A stretch of 64,000 bases of DNA from Candidatus Fukatsuia endosymbiont of Tuberolachnus salignus (GCF_964030845.1 NZ_OZ034983.1:1488001-1552000); one strand, 5' to 3'; shown: positions 44,384 through 53,851, counted from the stretch's first letter. The notes: a model not told the origin generated them from the sequence alone. Numbers and translations are program-made.

Positions 44384-45312
44384 CAGGTGAGTAGGGAGTG
44401 AGATATTCAATCCAATGCCCGGCTTTACTGATAGCCTGCTGAATGTCGAGACGTTTGTGGAAACTGGCGTTATCCATCACGATGACACAATGAGGAGGAA
44501 GAGTAGGCAAAAGGCGCTGGGTAACCCAGGCGTAAAAAACATCACTGTTAATGGAACAAAAAAATAATCCGACCGCCATCAGGACGGTTCCCAGTAACGC
44601 GCCAATGACATTTGTTCGGCCCTTAGGCTGCCCATCCTGGGTACCCCAACAGCGTTGACCTCGTGCAGCATAACCGTGGGTTCGTGGCCTATCGTGTGCG
44701 AAACCGCTTTCATCCAGATAAACGACCGGTTTTCCCTGCTTTTTATAGCAGGCTATCGTGTCCTGGAAGGCGCGCCGTGTCTCTTCGTCTGCCTTGGGAT
44801 GACGCAGGTTTTTTTTTATAGGTGACGCCCAGGTTTTTCAGTGCCTGCCAAATGGCTTTCTGGCACACCTGAAAGCGCGCCGCCCGTTCCCGTTGGTAAG
44901 CATCGGGATAAAGTGCAACATCTTCAGCTAACGCCACTTTATCAAGCTTACGCCGACGGGGGGAAGAAGCTTTAACCTCGATACGACTGAGCCAGCGGGT
45001 AACGGAAGCTGAACCAATGTGGAAGCGTTTAGCGGTCTCTCTGATACTCAAGTTTTCTTGCTCTCGAATACCCAGAACTTTACGGCGAAAATCGACAGAG
45101 TGGCTCATCGCTAACTCCCTGTTAAATAATTTAGCTATACATTGTAATCAAAATTAATACGTTACGCTATATATTCAAATCCTTTAAGTTATGTAACTTT
45201 GCTAAACCATCTAATGCTTTTGGACTAAGGTCCAGAAAATTATCACTGAAATCTAAGGAGGTTGTTTCGGGGGGAGAGGTGGTATTTCTACCTCCGGTTC
45301 ATTATGATTCAT

Positions 45313-45549
45313 GTTGGGAGTGGTTGAATACACTGCTAAAGTACAACCAAGCTAAGGCCATAGGGCATTAGTTTTTATCCTTTATTCAGATGAAAATGAT
45401 TTTTAAATAAGATACGAAATTAATTATTAGCCAATTTATTATTTAATTCTAACGAAAACAAGACCCCTAATGTAAGAGAATATTAAAGGCAAAGGACAGG
45501 GATTTTTGAACGGAACTCACCGGCTTCAGCCGGCGAGTCTGACTAAAAG
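45313..45549. other. Intergenic region downstream of glnA
   Basis: Contains no gene I can support. A hairpin ACTCACCGGC-TTCA-GCCGGCGAGT (45515-45538) just after the glnA stop (minus strand) is probably the glnA terminator, although the T tract that follows it on the minus strand is poor. Confidence 0.5.
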
Positions 45550-46983
45550 TTATACACTGTAATACATTTCAAATTCAAGCGGATGAGGTGTCATACGTAC
45601 GCGGTCTACTTCTACGTTGCGCAAAGCGATGTAAGCGTCAATGGCATCCTGAGTAAAAACACCACCACGGGTTAAAAATTCGCGATCGGCATTCAAGGCT
45701 GCCAGTGCTTCTTCTAGAGAACCCGCTACTGTTGGGATCTCTTTGGCTTCTTCCGGTGGGAGGTCGTATAAATTCTTGTCCATTGCTGCACCAGGGTCAA
45801 CTTTATTGGCGATGCCATCAAGACCCGCCATTAATTGAGCGGCAAAGGCCAAATAGGGGTTGGCAGCAGGATCAGGGAAACGAACTTCAATACGGCGTGC
45901 TTGGGGGTTGGCAACAATAGGAATGCGGATAGAAGCAGAACGGTTACGGGCAGAGTAGGCCAACATGACCGGTGCTTCATAGCCTGGCACCAAACGTTTG
46001 TAAGAATTGGTGGTCGGGTTGGTAAAAGCGTTGATGGCTTTCGCATGTTTGATGATGCCACCGATATAGAACAGGGCTGTTTGAGACAAACCACCGTATT
46101 GATCACCGTCGAACAGGTTAATTTTTCCTTGTAATAGTGACATATGGCAATGCATACCGGAACCGTTGTCACCAAACATAGGCTTTGGCATAAAGGTTGC
46201 GGTTTTACCAAAGGCATGAGCGATATTATGTACGACATATTTGTAAATCTGAATTTCATCTGCTTTTTTGGTCATGGTATTGAAACGGGTTGCCACTTCA
46301 TTTTGACCTGCAGTTGCTACCTCGTGATGATGCGCCTCAACGGTCAGACCCATAGACTCCATCGTCAAACACAGAGCAGAACGTAGATCTTGTGAGGAAT
46401 CTATTGGGGGAACAGGGAAATAACCGCCTTTCACCGCGGGTCGATGGCCTTTGTTACCGGTCTCGTATTTAGTAGAAGAATTCCATGCACCTTCGATATC
46501 ATCTATAGCGACATGAGAACCTGAAATGCTGCTACCAAAGCGGACATCATCAAACAGGAAGAATTCGGGTTCCGGTCCGAATAACACACTATCAGCAATC
46601 CCTGATTTTTTTAAATAATTTTCTGCACGTTTAGAGATAGAGCGCGGATCACGGTCATACCCTTGCAGGGTGCCAGGTTCGCAAATATCACAACGGATAA
46701 TCAGGGTAGCATCTTCGAAAAACGGATCCATCACTGCTGTTTCAGCATCTGGCATGAGCACCATGTCAGATTCGTTGATACCTTTCCAACCGGCAATGGA
46801 AGAGCCATCAAACATTTTACCGTTTTCGTGGAAGTCATCATTGATTTGGTGAGCAGGCACAGTGACATGCTGCTCTTTCCCTTTGGTGTCGGTAAAACGT
46901 AAATCTACAAATTTCACCTCATGCTTTTGTATCATATTTTTAACAGCGGATATTTCTTCGGCCAGTTTATCAGCAACGGACAT
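45550..46983 (-). CDS. glnA: Glutamine synthetase
   Basis: 477 aa (E. coli 469). Dodecameric type I enzyme making glutamine from glutamate, ammonia and ATP. MFDGSSIAGWKGI, the KPMFGDNGSGMHCHMS ATP/metal site, NRSASIRIP and the adenylylated tyrosine in NLYDLPPEE are all present. The N-terminus is about eight residues longer (MSVADKLAEEISAVK); AGGAGAGATAAAGA precedes the ATG, supporting this start. Divergent from typA as in E. coli; glnL-glnG, which follow glnA there, are absent. The 240-nt spacer to typA showed no clear sigma-54 site by eye. Confidence 0.97.
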   Translation of the reverse strand: MSVADKLAEEISAVKNMIQKHEVKFVDLRFTDTKGKEQHVTVPAHQINDDFHENGKMFDGSSIAGWKGINESDMVLMPDAETAVMDPFFEDATLIIRCDICEPGTLQGYDRDPRSISKRAENYLKKSGIADSVLFGPEPEFFLFDDVRFGSSISGSHVAIDDIEGAWNSSTKYETGNKGHRPAVKGGYFPVPPIDSSQDLRSALCLTMESMGLTVEAHHHEVATAGQNEVATRFNTMTKKADEIQIYKYVVHNIAHAFGKTATFMPKPMFGDNGSGMHCHMSLLQGKINLFDGDQYGGLSQTALFYIGGIIKHAKAINAFTNPTTNSYKRLVPGYEAPVMLAYSARNRSASIRIPIVANPQARRIEVRFPDPAANPYLAFAAQLMAGLDGIANKVDPGAAMDKNLYDLPPEEAKEIPTVAGSLEEALAALNADREFLTRGGVFTQDAIDAYIALRNVEVDRVRMTPHPLEFEMYYSV

Positions 46984-47222
46984 TCTTTATCTCTCCTGGA
47001 TGAGTCATTGTTATCGTTTGGCAACGATTAGCGGGTATTTTTGTCTAAAAAAGGCTTAACAGCAAAAATATTTACTTGAAAAAGCGCTGCTGGCAAAACA
47101 TTTCGTGTCAAAAAGGCGGCTCAAGCCACCTAAACTGTTCAAACGACCCACTTATGCCATATCATGGGAACTTACTATACGTGTACAATACATTATTTAT
47201 AAATATCTGAGGCAAAAAAGCT

Positions 47223-49055
47223 GTGACTAATAAGAATTTGCGCAATATCGCCATTATCGCACACGTTGACCATGGAAAAACCACCCTGGTTGACAAATTG
47301 TTACAACAATCCGGTACCTTTGATGAGCGTGTTGAAGCGACAGAGCGAGTAATGGATTCCAACGATTTGGAAAAAGAGCGCGGGATCACTATCCTGGCAA
47401 AAAATACCGCCATTAAATGGAAGGGATATCATATTAATATTGTCGATACACCGGGGCATGCCGATTTTGGTGGCGAGGTGGAGCGGGTAATGTCGATGGT
47501 TGACTCGGTGTTGTTGGTCGTCGATGCGATGGATGGTCCAATGCCACAAACGCGTTTTGTGACTAAAAAAGCCTTTGAACATGGTTTGAAACCCATTGTG
47601 GTTATCAACAAGGTTGATCGCCCTGGTGCGCGTCCTGACTGGGTGGTTGATCAGGTACTCGATCTGTTTGTCAACCTGGGTGCTACTGAAGAACAGTGTG
47701 GTTTCATAGACCATATCATCTACGCATCAGCATTAATGGGTATCGCAGGTAATACTCATCATGAGATGGCGAAAGATATGACGCCTTTGTATCAAGCTAT
47801 TGTTGATCATGTTCCTGCCCCTAAAGTTGATCCTGATGGCACATTACAGATGCAGATCTCACAGCTGGATTACAACAGCTATGTGGGTGTTATCGGTATC
47901 GGTCGCATCAAACGTGGTGTCGTTAAGCCTAACCAACAGGTCACTATTATTGATAGTACAGGTAAAACACGTAATGGCAAAGTGGGTAAGGTATTCAGTC
48001 ATATGGGGCTGGAACGTATTGAAACCGCGTTGGCGGAGGCGGGTGATATTATTGCTATTACTGGCCTCGGTGAGTTGCATATTTCTGATACCCTTTGTGA
48101 TGTCAATGCAGTTGAAGCACTGCCTGCGCTTTCTGTCGATGAACCTACCGTTAGCATGTATTTCTGCGTTAATACCTCGCCATTTTGCGGTAAAGAAGGT
48201 AAATACGTTACCTCGCGTCAGATCTTGGAACGTCTGAAAAAAGAGTTAATACACAATGTTGCCTTGCGAGTAGAAGAAACAGAAGATGCTGATGCATTCC
48301 ATGTTTCTGGCCGTGGTGAACTTCATCTATCAATACTGATCGAAAATATGCGCCGTGAAGGTTTTGAACTGGCGGTATCTCGTCCAAAAGTAATTAATCG
48401 TAAAGTCGATGGCCGTGATCAAGAGCCTTTTGAAAACGTAACCCTGGATATTGAAGAACAGCATCAGGGAGCGGTTATGCAGGCCTTGGGGGAGCGTAAA
48501 GGCGAGATAAAGAATATGGATCCTGACGGCAAAGGCCGTGTTCGTTTGGATTATTTGATCCCAAGTCGTGGTTTGATTGGTTTCCGCACTGAATTTATGA
48601 CCATAACTTCGGGCACAGGCTTACTTTACTCAACTTTTAGTCATTATGATGATGTGCGCCCAGGCGAAATCGGTCAGCGTCAAAATGGCGTACTGATTTC
48701 CAATGGTCAAGGTAAAGCGGTCGCTTTTGCACTGTATGGCCTGCAAGATCGTGGTAAGTTGTTTCTGGGGCACGGTGCTGAAGTCTATGAAGGCCAGATC
48801 ATTGGTATCCATTCACGTTCTAATGATCTCACGGTTAACTGTTTGACAGGTAAAAAATTAACCAATATGCGTGCATCCGGTACTGACGAGGCCACGACCT
48901 TGGTTCCTCCTATCAAAAAATCTTTAGAACAGGCATTGGAATTTATTAATGATGATGAGCTTGTGGAAACAACGCCAGTATCCATCCGCATCCGCAAACG
49001 TTATCTCACGGAAAATGATCGTAAGCGTGCTAACCGTGGTGGCAAAGATGCTTGA
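47223..49055 (+). CDS. typA: Translational GTPase TypA/BipA
   Basis: 610 aa (E. coli 607), GTG start at 47223. Ribosome-binding GTPase of the EF-G/LepA family, involved in stress and 50S assembly. G1 AHVDHGKTTLVDKLL, G2 ERGITILAKNT, G3 DTPGHADFGGE, G4 NKVDRPGAR. Later domains II, III and V and the BipA-specific C-terminus (SNDLTVNCLTGKKLTNMRASGTDE) are intact. Ends in a strong terminator. Confidence 0.97.
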   Translation: MTNKNLRNIAIIAHVDHGKTTLVDKLLQQSGTFDERVEATERVMDSNDLEKERGITILAKNTAIKWKGYHINIVDTPGHADFGGEVERVMSMVDSVLLVVDAMDGPMPQTRFVTKKAFEHGLKPIVVINKVDRPGARPDWVVDQVLDLFVNLGATEEQCGFIDHIIYASALMGIAGNTHHEMAKDMTPLYQAIVDHVPAPKVDPDGTLQMQISQLDYNSYVGVIGIGRIKRGVVKPNQQVTIIDSTGKTRNGKVGKVFSHMGLERIETALAEAGDIIAITGLGELHISDTLCDVNAVEALPALSVDEPTVSMYFCVNTSPFCGKEGKYVTSRQILERLKKELIHNVALRVEETEDADAFHVSGRGELHLSILIENMRREGFELAVSRPKVINRKVDGRDQEPFENVTLDIEEQHQGAVMQALGERKGEIKNMDPDGKGRVRLDYLIPSRGLIGFRTEFMTITSGTGLLYSTFSHYDDVRPGEIGQRQNGVLISNGQGKAVAFALYGLQDRGKLFLGHGAEVYEGQIIGIHSRSNDLTVNCLTGKKLTNMRASGTDEATTLVPPIKKSLEQALEFINDDELVETTPVSIRIRKRYLTENDRKRANRGGKDA

Positions 49056-49076
49056 TCTTTTTCTCATTCACTGATT

Positions 49077-49116
49077 ATTCAGGGCGCGTATTCGCGTCCT
49101 GAATTTTTTCTTTTTG
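49077..49116 (+). terminator. Terminator after typA
   Basis: ATTCAGGGCGCG, loop TATT, CGCGTCCTGAAT (12 pairs, one G-T) followed by TTTTTCTTTTT, 21 nt after the typA stop. Confidence 0.93.
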
Positions 49117-49143
49117 TTGATGGTTTAACGGGAGACGAGCTTC

Positions 49144-50073
49144 ATGTATCACCTACGTGTACCTATAACAGAACAGGAGTTGAAAGATTATTACCAATTT
49201 CGCTGGGAGATGTTGCGTAAGCCTCTCCATCAGCCAGAGGGTTCAGAAAAAGATGCTTATGACACCTTGGCCCATCATCAAATGGTGGTGGATGGACGAG
49301 GTAAACCCGTTGCCATAGGACGACTGTATATCAATGCAGATAATGAGGCATCTATCCGTTTTCTGGCTGTCGATCCCGCGGTACGGGCGAAGGGACTCGG
49401 CACCTTGGTGGCAATGACGTTAGAGTCAGTTGCTCGCCAAGAGGGGGTTAAACGTGTGGTTTGCAGTGCCCGCGCTGATGCTGTGGAATTTTTTGCCAAA
49501 TTGGGTTTTGTCAGTGAGGGCGAAATTACCGCGCCGCAGACAACACCAGTAGGTCATTTTTTAATGGTCAAACCGGTAGCAACGATGGACGATATTTTGT
49601 GTCGTCCTGATTGGTGTAGTCAATTACAGCAGGCCTGGTATGACAATATTCCGTTGAGTGAAAAAATGGGGGTACGCATCAGTCAATATACGGGGCAACG
49701 TTTTATCACTACGATGCCGGAAGCAGGTAATCAAAATCCGCATCATACTTTATTTGCCGGCAGTCTGTTCTCATTAGCAACCTTAACTGGCTGGGGACTG
49801 ATTTGGCTCTGGTTACGTGAACGTCATCTGGGGGGAACCATCATTCTGGCAGATTCTCATATACGCTACAGTAAGCCGATTACAGGCAGACCAAAGGCAA
49901 TCGCTGATCTGAGTTCTATTAGTGGCGACCTTGACCGCTTGGCACGTGGATGTAAAGCCAGAGTTCAGCTAAAGGTTAAGTTATTCGGTGATAACAATGA
50001 TAAAGAAAATACTTTATTTTCGGGGGTTTATGTGGTTCTGCCAGTCTCTTTGAATGAAATACATCTTGATTAA
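49144..50073 (+). CDS. fabY: YiiD/FabY: GNAT N-acetyltransferase plus thioesterase-like domain
   Basis: 309 aa (E. coli YiiD 329, whose extra N-terminus is missing here). Residues about 1-145: GNAT fold with YQFRWEMLRKPLHQPEGSE and RFLAVDPAVRAKGLGTLVAMTLE (acetyl-CoA loop). Residues about 155-300: hot-dog thioesterase-like domain with NPHHTLFAGSLFSLATLTGWG. The Pseudomonas FabY relative is an acetoacetyl-ACP synthase; in E. coli the protein can replace FabH-type initiation. The neighbourhood of typA is as in E. coli (yiiD near bipA). AACGGGAGACGAGCTTC precedes the ATG. Confidence 0.93.
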   Translation: MYHLRVPITEQELKDYYQFRWEMLRKPLHQPEGSEKDAYDTLAHHQMVVDGRGKPVAIGRLYINADNEASIRFLAVDPAVRAKGLGTLVAMTLESVARQEGVKRVVCSARADAVEFFAKLGFVSEGEITAPQTTPVGHFLMVKPVATMDDILCRPDWCSQLQQAWYDNIPLSEKMGVRISQYTGQRFITTMPEAGNQNPHHTLFAGSLFSLATLTGWGLIWLWLRERHLGGTIILADSHIRYSKPITGRPKAIADLSSISGDLDRLARGCKARVQLKVKLFGDNNDKENTLFSGVYVVLPVSLNEIHLD

Positions 50074-50075
50074 TC

Positions 50076-50102
50076 AGACTTTTTGTAAAACTTGCTGCGT
50101 GG
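50076..50102. repeat. Repeat family B, end fragment
   Basis: AGACTTTTTGTAAAACTTGC resembles the left terminal repeat of family B (compare 53934). Only the end is present, just after the fabY stop. Confidence 0.5.
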
Positions 50103-50230
50103 CCTATGCTCCTTTTTTAACCATATAACTTCGGTTGTTTTCATCGATAGGGTTGTGATTGTTTTCATTTTTTTCTGTAGCGTCTATTCTTTATCCATTG
50201 GTGGTCGCAACAGTTCCTATAGGAAGAAAA

Positions 50231-51532
50231 ATGAACCAAGACAACGCTATCCACGACGATTATCTCGCTAATCCTGTCCCTCAGACCGCAAGATCAAGTT
50301 TTCTCAGTGTTGTTCTAATCCGTATTGGTATGATGACCGCGATGGCTCAATTTATGTTGGGTGCTATGTTGGGTAATTCGATGACCTTTGGTCAAGCGAT
50401 GCTTGCTACCTTACTGGGTAGTTTAATCCTCGAATTTATTAGCCTGGGGCTTGGATTTGCAGGAGCACGTGAAGGGTTGTCAACCAGTTTATTAGCCCGT
50501 TGGTGCGGCTTTGGGCGTTTCGGATCGGCCCTGATTGGGATCGTTATCGCGATTAGCTTATTAGGTTGGTTTGGTGTGCAAAATTCGGTTTTTGCCAAAG
50601 GTTTGGATTATGCGTTTGATGGTCGTTTGGGCTTTGGTTTGTCAGCAGCGATTTCAGGCGTCGCCCTCACTGCATTGGTAGCCTTTGGATTCCGCGCTTT
50701 AAGCTGGACAGCAAAGGTGGCAGTGCCGTTATTTTTTCTTGTGATAGGCTGGATTGTGTTAGTGTTGCTATCGGGTTATAACATCATTGATCTTGCGACT
50801 ACGCTTCCCAGTGGCACTCCTCTTGCCTTGGGGGCCGCGGCCACCGCCGTCGCCGGCGGATGTGTTGCCGGCGCATTAACCACGCCGGATATTAGCCGTT
50901 ATTGTCAAAATGGACGGCATGTGTTCTGGATGATTACTATTTCTATTATTGTCGGCGAATTTGTTGTTAACAGTATTGCGATATTGATTGCCCATGCACT
51001 TAAAACCGCCGATGTTGTCGACATTATGACGCAAACGGCCGGTTGGGTTGGTCTGCTTTCTGTTATTCTGGCGGCGGTTAAAGTTAATGATGTTAATCTA
51101 TATTCTTCCTCTTTGGCCTTCGCTAACGTTATTGATTCTGTGTTAGGAAAAAAGTCGCGTCACACAGAATTAACCATCATTCTTGGTACTGTGGGCACTA
51201 CGCTATCAATTCTGGGAATTTTAGACAATTTTATCGATTTTCTTACTTTAATCGGTGTCGTTTTTCCTCCTATAGCCGGTGTGATGCTGGTCGATTATTA
51301 TATTTTGCGTACCAGTCGTCATTTATTTGATGCCGCACGTTTACAGCAAACGTTGCCGACATCAACTCCGCGCATGGGCTGGCAAGCCGTCGTCGCATGT
51401 GTTACTGGAACACTGGGGGGGTTATTCATTGATTATGGTATTTCATCACTCAATTCAATTATCATTGCCAGTGCTTTCTATTGGATGACGAATGTGGTTA
51501 AAAATAAATTTTTTACCCTTGCTGATAACTGA
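50231..51532 (+). CDS. NCS1-family cytosine/purine permease (CodB-like)
   Basis: 433 aa from the ATG at 50231, which follows AGGAAGAAAA; an upstream GTG at 50159 is in frame but unsupported. About 12 hydrophobic segments. Family marks: an early NPVPQTARSSF motif, GLSTSLLARWCGFGRFGS, LLGWFGVQNSVF and FPPIAGVMLVDYY. E. coli CodB (cytosine importer, 419 aa) is the closest well-known relative, but there is no codA next to it, so the substrate (cytosine, other base or thiamine precursor) is not fixed. Confidence 0.85.
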   Translation: MNQDNAIHDDYLANPVPQTARSSFLSVVLIRIGMMTAMAQFMLGAMLGNSMTFGQAMLATLLGSLILEFISLGLGFAGAREGLSTSLLARWCGFGRFGSALIGIVIAISLLGWFGVQNSVFAKGLDYAFDGRLGFGLSAAISGVALTALVAFGFRALSWTAKVAVPLFFLVIGWIVLVLLSGYNIIDLATTLPSGTPLALGAAATAVAGGCVAGALTTPDISRYCQNGRHVFWMITISIIVGEFVVNSIAILIAHALKTADVVDIMTQTAGWVGLLSVILAAVKVNDVNLYSSSLAFANVIDSVLGKKSRHTELTIILGTVGTTLSILGILDNFIDFLTLIGVVFPPIAGVMLVDYYILRTSRHLFDAARLQQTLPTSTPRMGWQAVVACVTGTLGGLFIDYGISSLNSIIIASAFYWMTNVVKNKFFTLADN

Positions 51533-51712
51533 AAATTTTTCATACGCAACCACCAAGGGGCAATATACGCCTTGACGGTTGTGCACGAAAAATTTGTAGG
51601 TGATATCAGTGAGATTAATTCATATCATCCATTACGGTCAGTATAGCTGGAGCTACGTTGATGTCATTATGTGTAGAGACTCACATTGAGCACTGACATC
51701 AAGGTGATGTCT

Positions 51713-52450
51713 CTATCTTTCAATAGTATGATTAATGTGCAGGAATTTGGCAGGGATATAGCAATCATATCCTTTTTCCTCACAAAATGATTTGAAATCG
51801 TCGAAGGAGCTAGCCGCGGCTTTACGATAGATCCGTCGTGCGTTATTTTCTATATTGTGATAAGGGAGATTTAATCTTTTAGCGATTTCTGTCGTTGGTA
51901 TTAACTGTAACAGAAAAAATATTATCTCAAATTCTTCGTGGGTAAAAAATTGATCGGGCTGTGTCAGCATCAATGAACTGGGCATTTTCATCTTTACATG
52001 ATCATTTATAGAACAAATTTCTAGTTTTTTACCAGAAAAAATAGTCCCAATACATCCTTCTGTGCTATCAGTAAAGGGGCGTTTATCGAAGATATAGGCC
52101 TGTAGCTTTTTTTCACGCCCATAAAGATGTGTTTCAAGTACGGGGATGGGTTGCATAGTCTGTTCAACAAGTCGATCGTGTGTCTGGAATTTTGCGGAAA
52201 ATTCTGCCATAGGTAACGGTATTTCGTTGTCGAACATTCCTTCAATCTTAAATTCTGCAGGGAGGTTATACAGTTCGATATGGGCTGGGTTAGCGTAGAG
52301 ATAACGCGATTCGCGATCTTTTATTGCCAAAGGCTCCACGAGGTGATCCCATAATGATCTTCCAGTCGCCAAGTTAAGTGGTATTTGCGGTTCTGCAACA
52401 AATAATTTAGGTTTTTTCTCTGTGGCATTTTTACTATTACTCTTAACCAT
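51713..52450 (-). CDS. PAS-like / LuxR-type HTH regulator, copy 2
   Basis: 245 aa from the ATG at 52450, chosen because AAGGAG lies 6 nt before it; an ATG 39 nt upstream is in frame but lacks a site. Same layout as 41564-42280: PAS-like part (PLAIKDRESRYLYANPAHIELYNLPAEF; LETHLYGREKKLQAYIFDKRPF; GCIGTIFSGKK) and a C-terminal HTH (FTHEEFEIIFFLLQLIPTTEIAKRLNLPYHNIENNARRIY). YDCYIPAKF near the end matches LDRYIPPKL of copy 1. Both are probably transcription regulators of an expanded family. Confidence 0.7.
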   Translation of the reverse strand: MVKSNSKNATEKKPKLFVAEPQIPLNLATGRSLWDHLVEPLAIKDRESRYLYANPAHIELYNLPAEFKIEGMFDNEIPLPMAEFSAKFQTHDRLVEQTMQPIPVLETHLYGREKKLQAYIFDKRPFTDSTEGCIGTIFSGKKLEICSINDHVKMKMPSSLMLTQPDQFFTHEEFEIIFFLLQLIPTTEIAKRLNLPYHNIENNARRIYRKAAASSFDDFKSFCEEKGYDCYIPAKFLHINHTIER

Positions 52451-53104
52451 ATAGTCTCCTTTGGCCCAGATGAGCCGCTGTTTATACATAGGTAAATTTT
52501 TCTTTGCTTTTTCTGCCCGCCATATAGATATAAATGTTGGTGAAGTTATTAGTGAGTAAATTACTTTTTCATCCTACATTTCTTACCCTGTACTGGCTAT
52601 AACCCTGGCAGGTGAATTGTTGATATTGAGCGGTAAATTATGGAATTTTTATTTTTTTTTACAAAAGATTGTAATAATTTATTTTTTTATCAACTTCTTA
52701 TCTAAGAAGTGTCAATGGAGTATAAGAAATTGTAAAGTTAGGAAAATAATACATTACTGAGTATAATTCTCCTAAATAGGGCAGGTATTTTAAGTTTAGA
52801 ACAGTAAAAAACAGAAGAGTCAGTCAAAGCCCTAATATAAGTCAATGTGGAATTGTTAAATATATATCAGATAAATAAACGTGCATTATTGCCATCAAAA
52901 GAAATGTCGTGAGCGATAGAATATAGAATGTCCTTAAATTTTATTTAGCACTGCAATAGATCAACGAATTAGAGGGTATAGCTGCATGATTTAATTTTGA
53001 TTGCTTAACGGATATATTGAGGAGTCAATTTACGGAGTGGCTCATATTTGTGTGCTAATCAAAATTAAATCGTGCCGCTATATTAAGCAAATTACCTCAA
53101 CAAA
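52451..53104. other. AT-rich spacer with a long inverted repeat
   Basis: About 650 nt without a supportable gene. GATTTAATTTTGATT (52988-53002) is exactly inverted at 53057-53071 (AATCAAAATTAAATC), with GCA/TGC-like extensions and a 54-nt loop, just downstream of cysQ. The upstream 150 nt include the promoter of the PAS/LuxR gene. Confidence 0.5.
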
Positions 53105-53851
53105 TTAGAACAGAGACACTCTAAAACCAGGATTGAGGAAAGATTCGCGAGGGATATAGGATAAAGTTTTACCTTCCCAGTCACGCACTTTAGCGCCGGC
53201 AGCGGCCGCGACTGCGTGACCGGCGGCGGTATCCCATATATTCGTTAGCCCAAAGCGTGGGTAAAGCTGTGCACTCCCTTCTGCCACCAGACAGAATTTT
53301 AACGACGATCCCACGGCGACTGTCTGATGCTCACCTAAATGTTGTAGGTAGTCGGTGAGCTCATTGTCGTTATCACTGTGGGAACGACTGATCACCACCA
53401 ACGGGGGACGGGCGTCGCACACACGGAGAGGTAAACGTTGTCCACCTTTTTCTTTCCACGCTTTGCCATTCTCAGCGCTATACATGGCTTCCGTGACTGG
53501 ACTGTAAACGACGCCTAATACCGGTTCCCCCTTATTAATCAACGCAATATTTACCGTAAATTCACCGTTACGATCAAGAAATTCTTTCGTGCCATCAAGC
53601 GGATCAACCAACCAATAGTGCTGCCATGTCTGACGTACAGACCAGTCAGGCGGATCTTCTTCTGATAACAACGGGATCTTCGGCGTCAATATCGCCAGAC
53701 CCTTTTTAATAATCTGATGGGCGGCGAGATCGGCGTTAGTAACGGGTGAATCATCAATTTTATGTGCCACATCAAGCGGTTTATCATGCTGATAAACAGT
53801 CATAATCGCTGCGCCAGCCTCTCGAGCCAATTGGCAAATTTGCTCTAACAT
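53105..53851 (-). CDS. cysQ: 3'(2'),5'-bisphosphate nucleotidase CysQ
   Basis: 248 aa from the ATG at 53851 (E. coli 246); the four codons further upstream are not conserved. Removes 3'-phosphate from PAP and PAPS in sulfur assimilation. Metal site: PLLSEEDPP, WLVDPLDGTKEF and IWDTAAGHAVAAAAGA, all of the inositol-monophosphatase fold. The remaining sequence (SRSHSDNDNELTDYL, SSLKFCLVAEGSAQLYPRFG) is intact. Confidence 0.96.
   Translation of the reverse strand: MLEQICQLAREAGAAIMTVYQHDKPLDVAHKIDDSPVTNADLAAHQIIKKGLAILTPKIPLLSEEDPPDWSVRQTWQHYWLVDPLDGTKEFLDRNGEFTVNIALINKGEPVLGVVYSPVTEAMYSAENGKAWKEKGGQRLPLRVCDARPPLVVISRSHSDNDNELTDYLQHLGEHQTVAVGSSLKFCLVAEGSAQLYPRFGLTNIWDTAAGHAVAAAAGAKVRDWEGKTLSYIPRESFLNPGFRVSLF

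Larger units (their letters stand above)
42780..45108 (-). pseudogene. IS630-family transposase, frameshifted and split
   Basis: Starts at 45108 with MSHSVDFRRKVLGIREQENL and a helix-turn-helix (SIRETAKRFHIGSASVTRWLS). At a run of nine A (44809-44817, minus strand) the frame must slip by -1 to continue as NLRHPKADEETRRAFQ, then VVYLDESGF (first catalytic Asp), CVIVMDNASFH (second) and YSPALNP. The last catalytic segment, ALNPIEHKWAQAKAKEGT, lies at 42780-42835, beyond the inserted IS50-like element. The A9 slip may be a programmed frameshift; the IS insertion makes this copy inactive. Confidence 0.85.
42715..45171 (-). mobile_element. IS630-family element (interrupted)
   Basis: Ends are imperfect inverted repeats: TATGGCTGAACGACATAATA at 42715 and, inverted, TATAGCGTAACGTATTAATT at 45171. 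It lies at a TA target in an LRR gene. It contains an IS630-type transposase on the minus strand and is itself interrupted by an IS50-like element at 42836-44374. Without that insert and one 9-bp repeat it would be about 910 bp. Confidence 0.8.
42347..45312 (-). pseudogene. LRR protein gene split by nested IS elements
   Basis: The 5' part (45312 down to 45172) begins MNHNEPEVEIPPLPP; a one-base slip in a run of six C then gives ETTSLDFSDNFLDLSPKALDGLAKLHNLKDLNI. The 3' part (42714 down) continues in phase with SGNDQSSMQSFSNLL, SDNLKRLDISKNEKFG, LPQFERLARL. Joined at the TA where IS630 inserted, the text reads LKDLNISGND, a leucine-rich repeat. The 3' part then meets a stop at 42556 after an A/C-run slip, another frame continues as KIYLQETKLGEKLIEK, and a TAG and later TGA (42347) end it. 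Several independent lesions: a dead short LRR protein, possibly once an effector. Confidence 0.75.

Noticed and set aside
47040..47160. Sigma-54 promoter and NtrC sites upstream of glnA
   Set aside because: TTGACACGAAATGTTTTGCC resembles a -24/-12 promoter, but the spacing between the two elements is wrong; no TGCACCA-type NtrC site was found.
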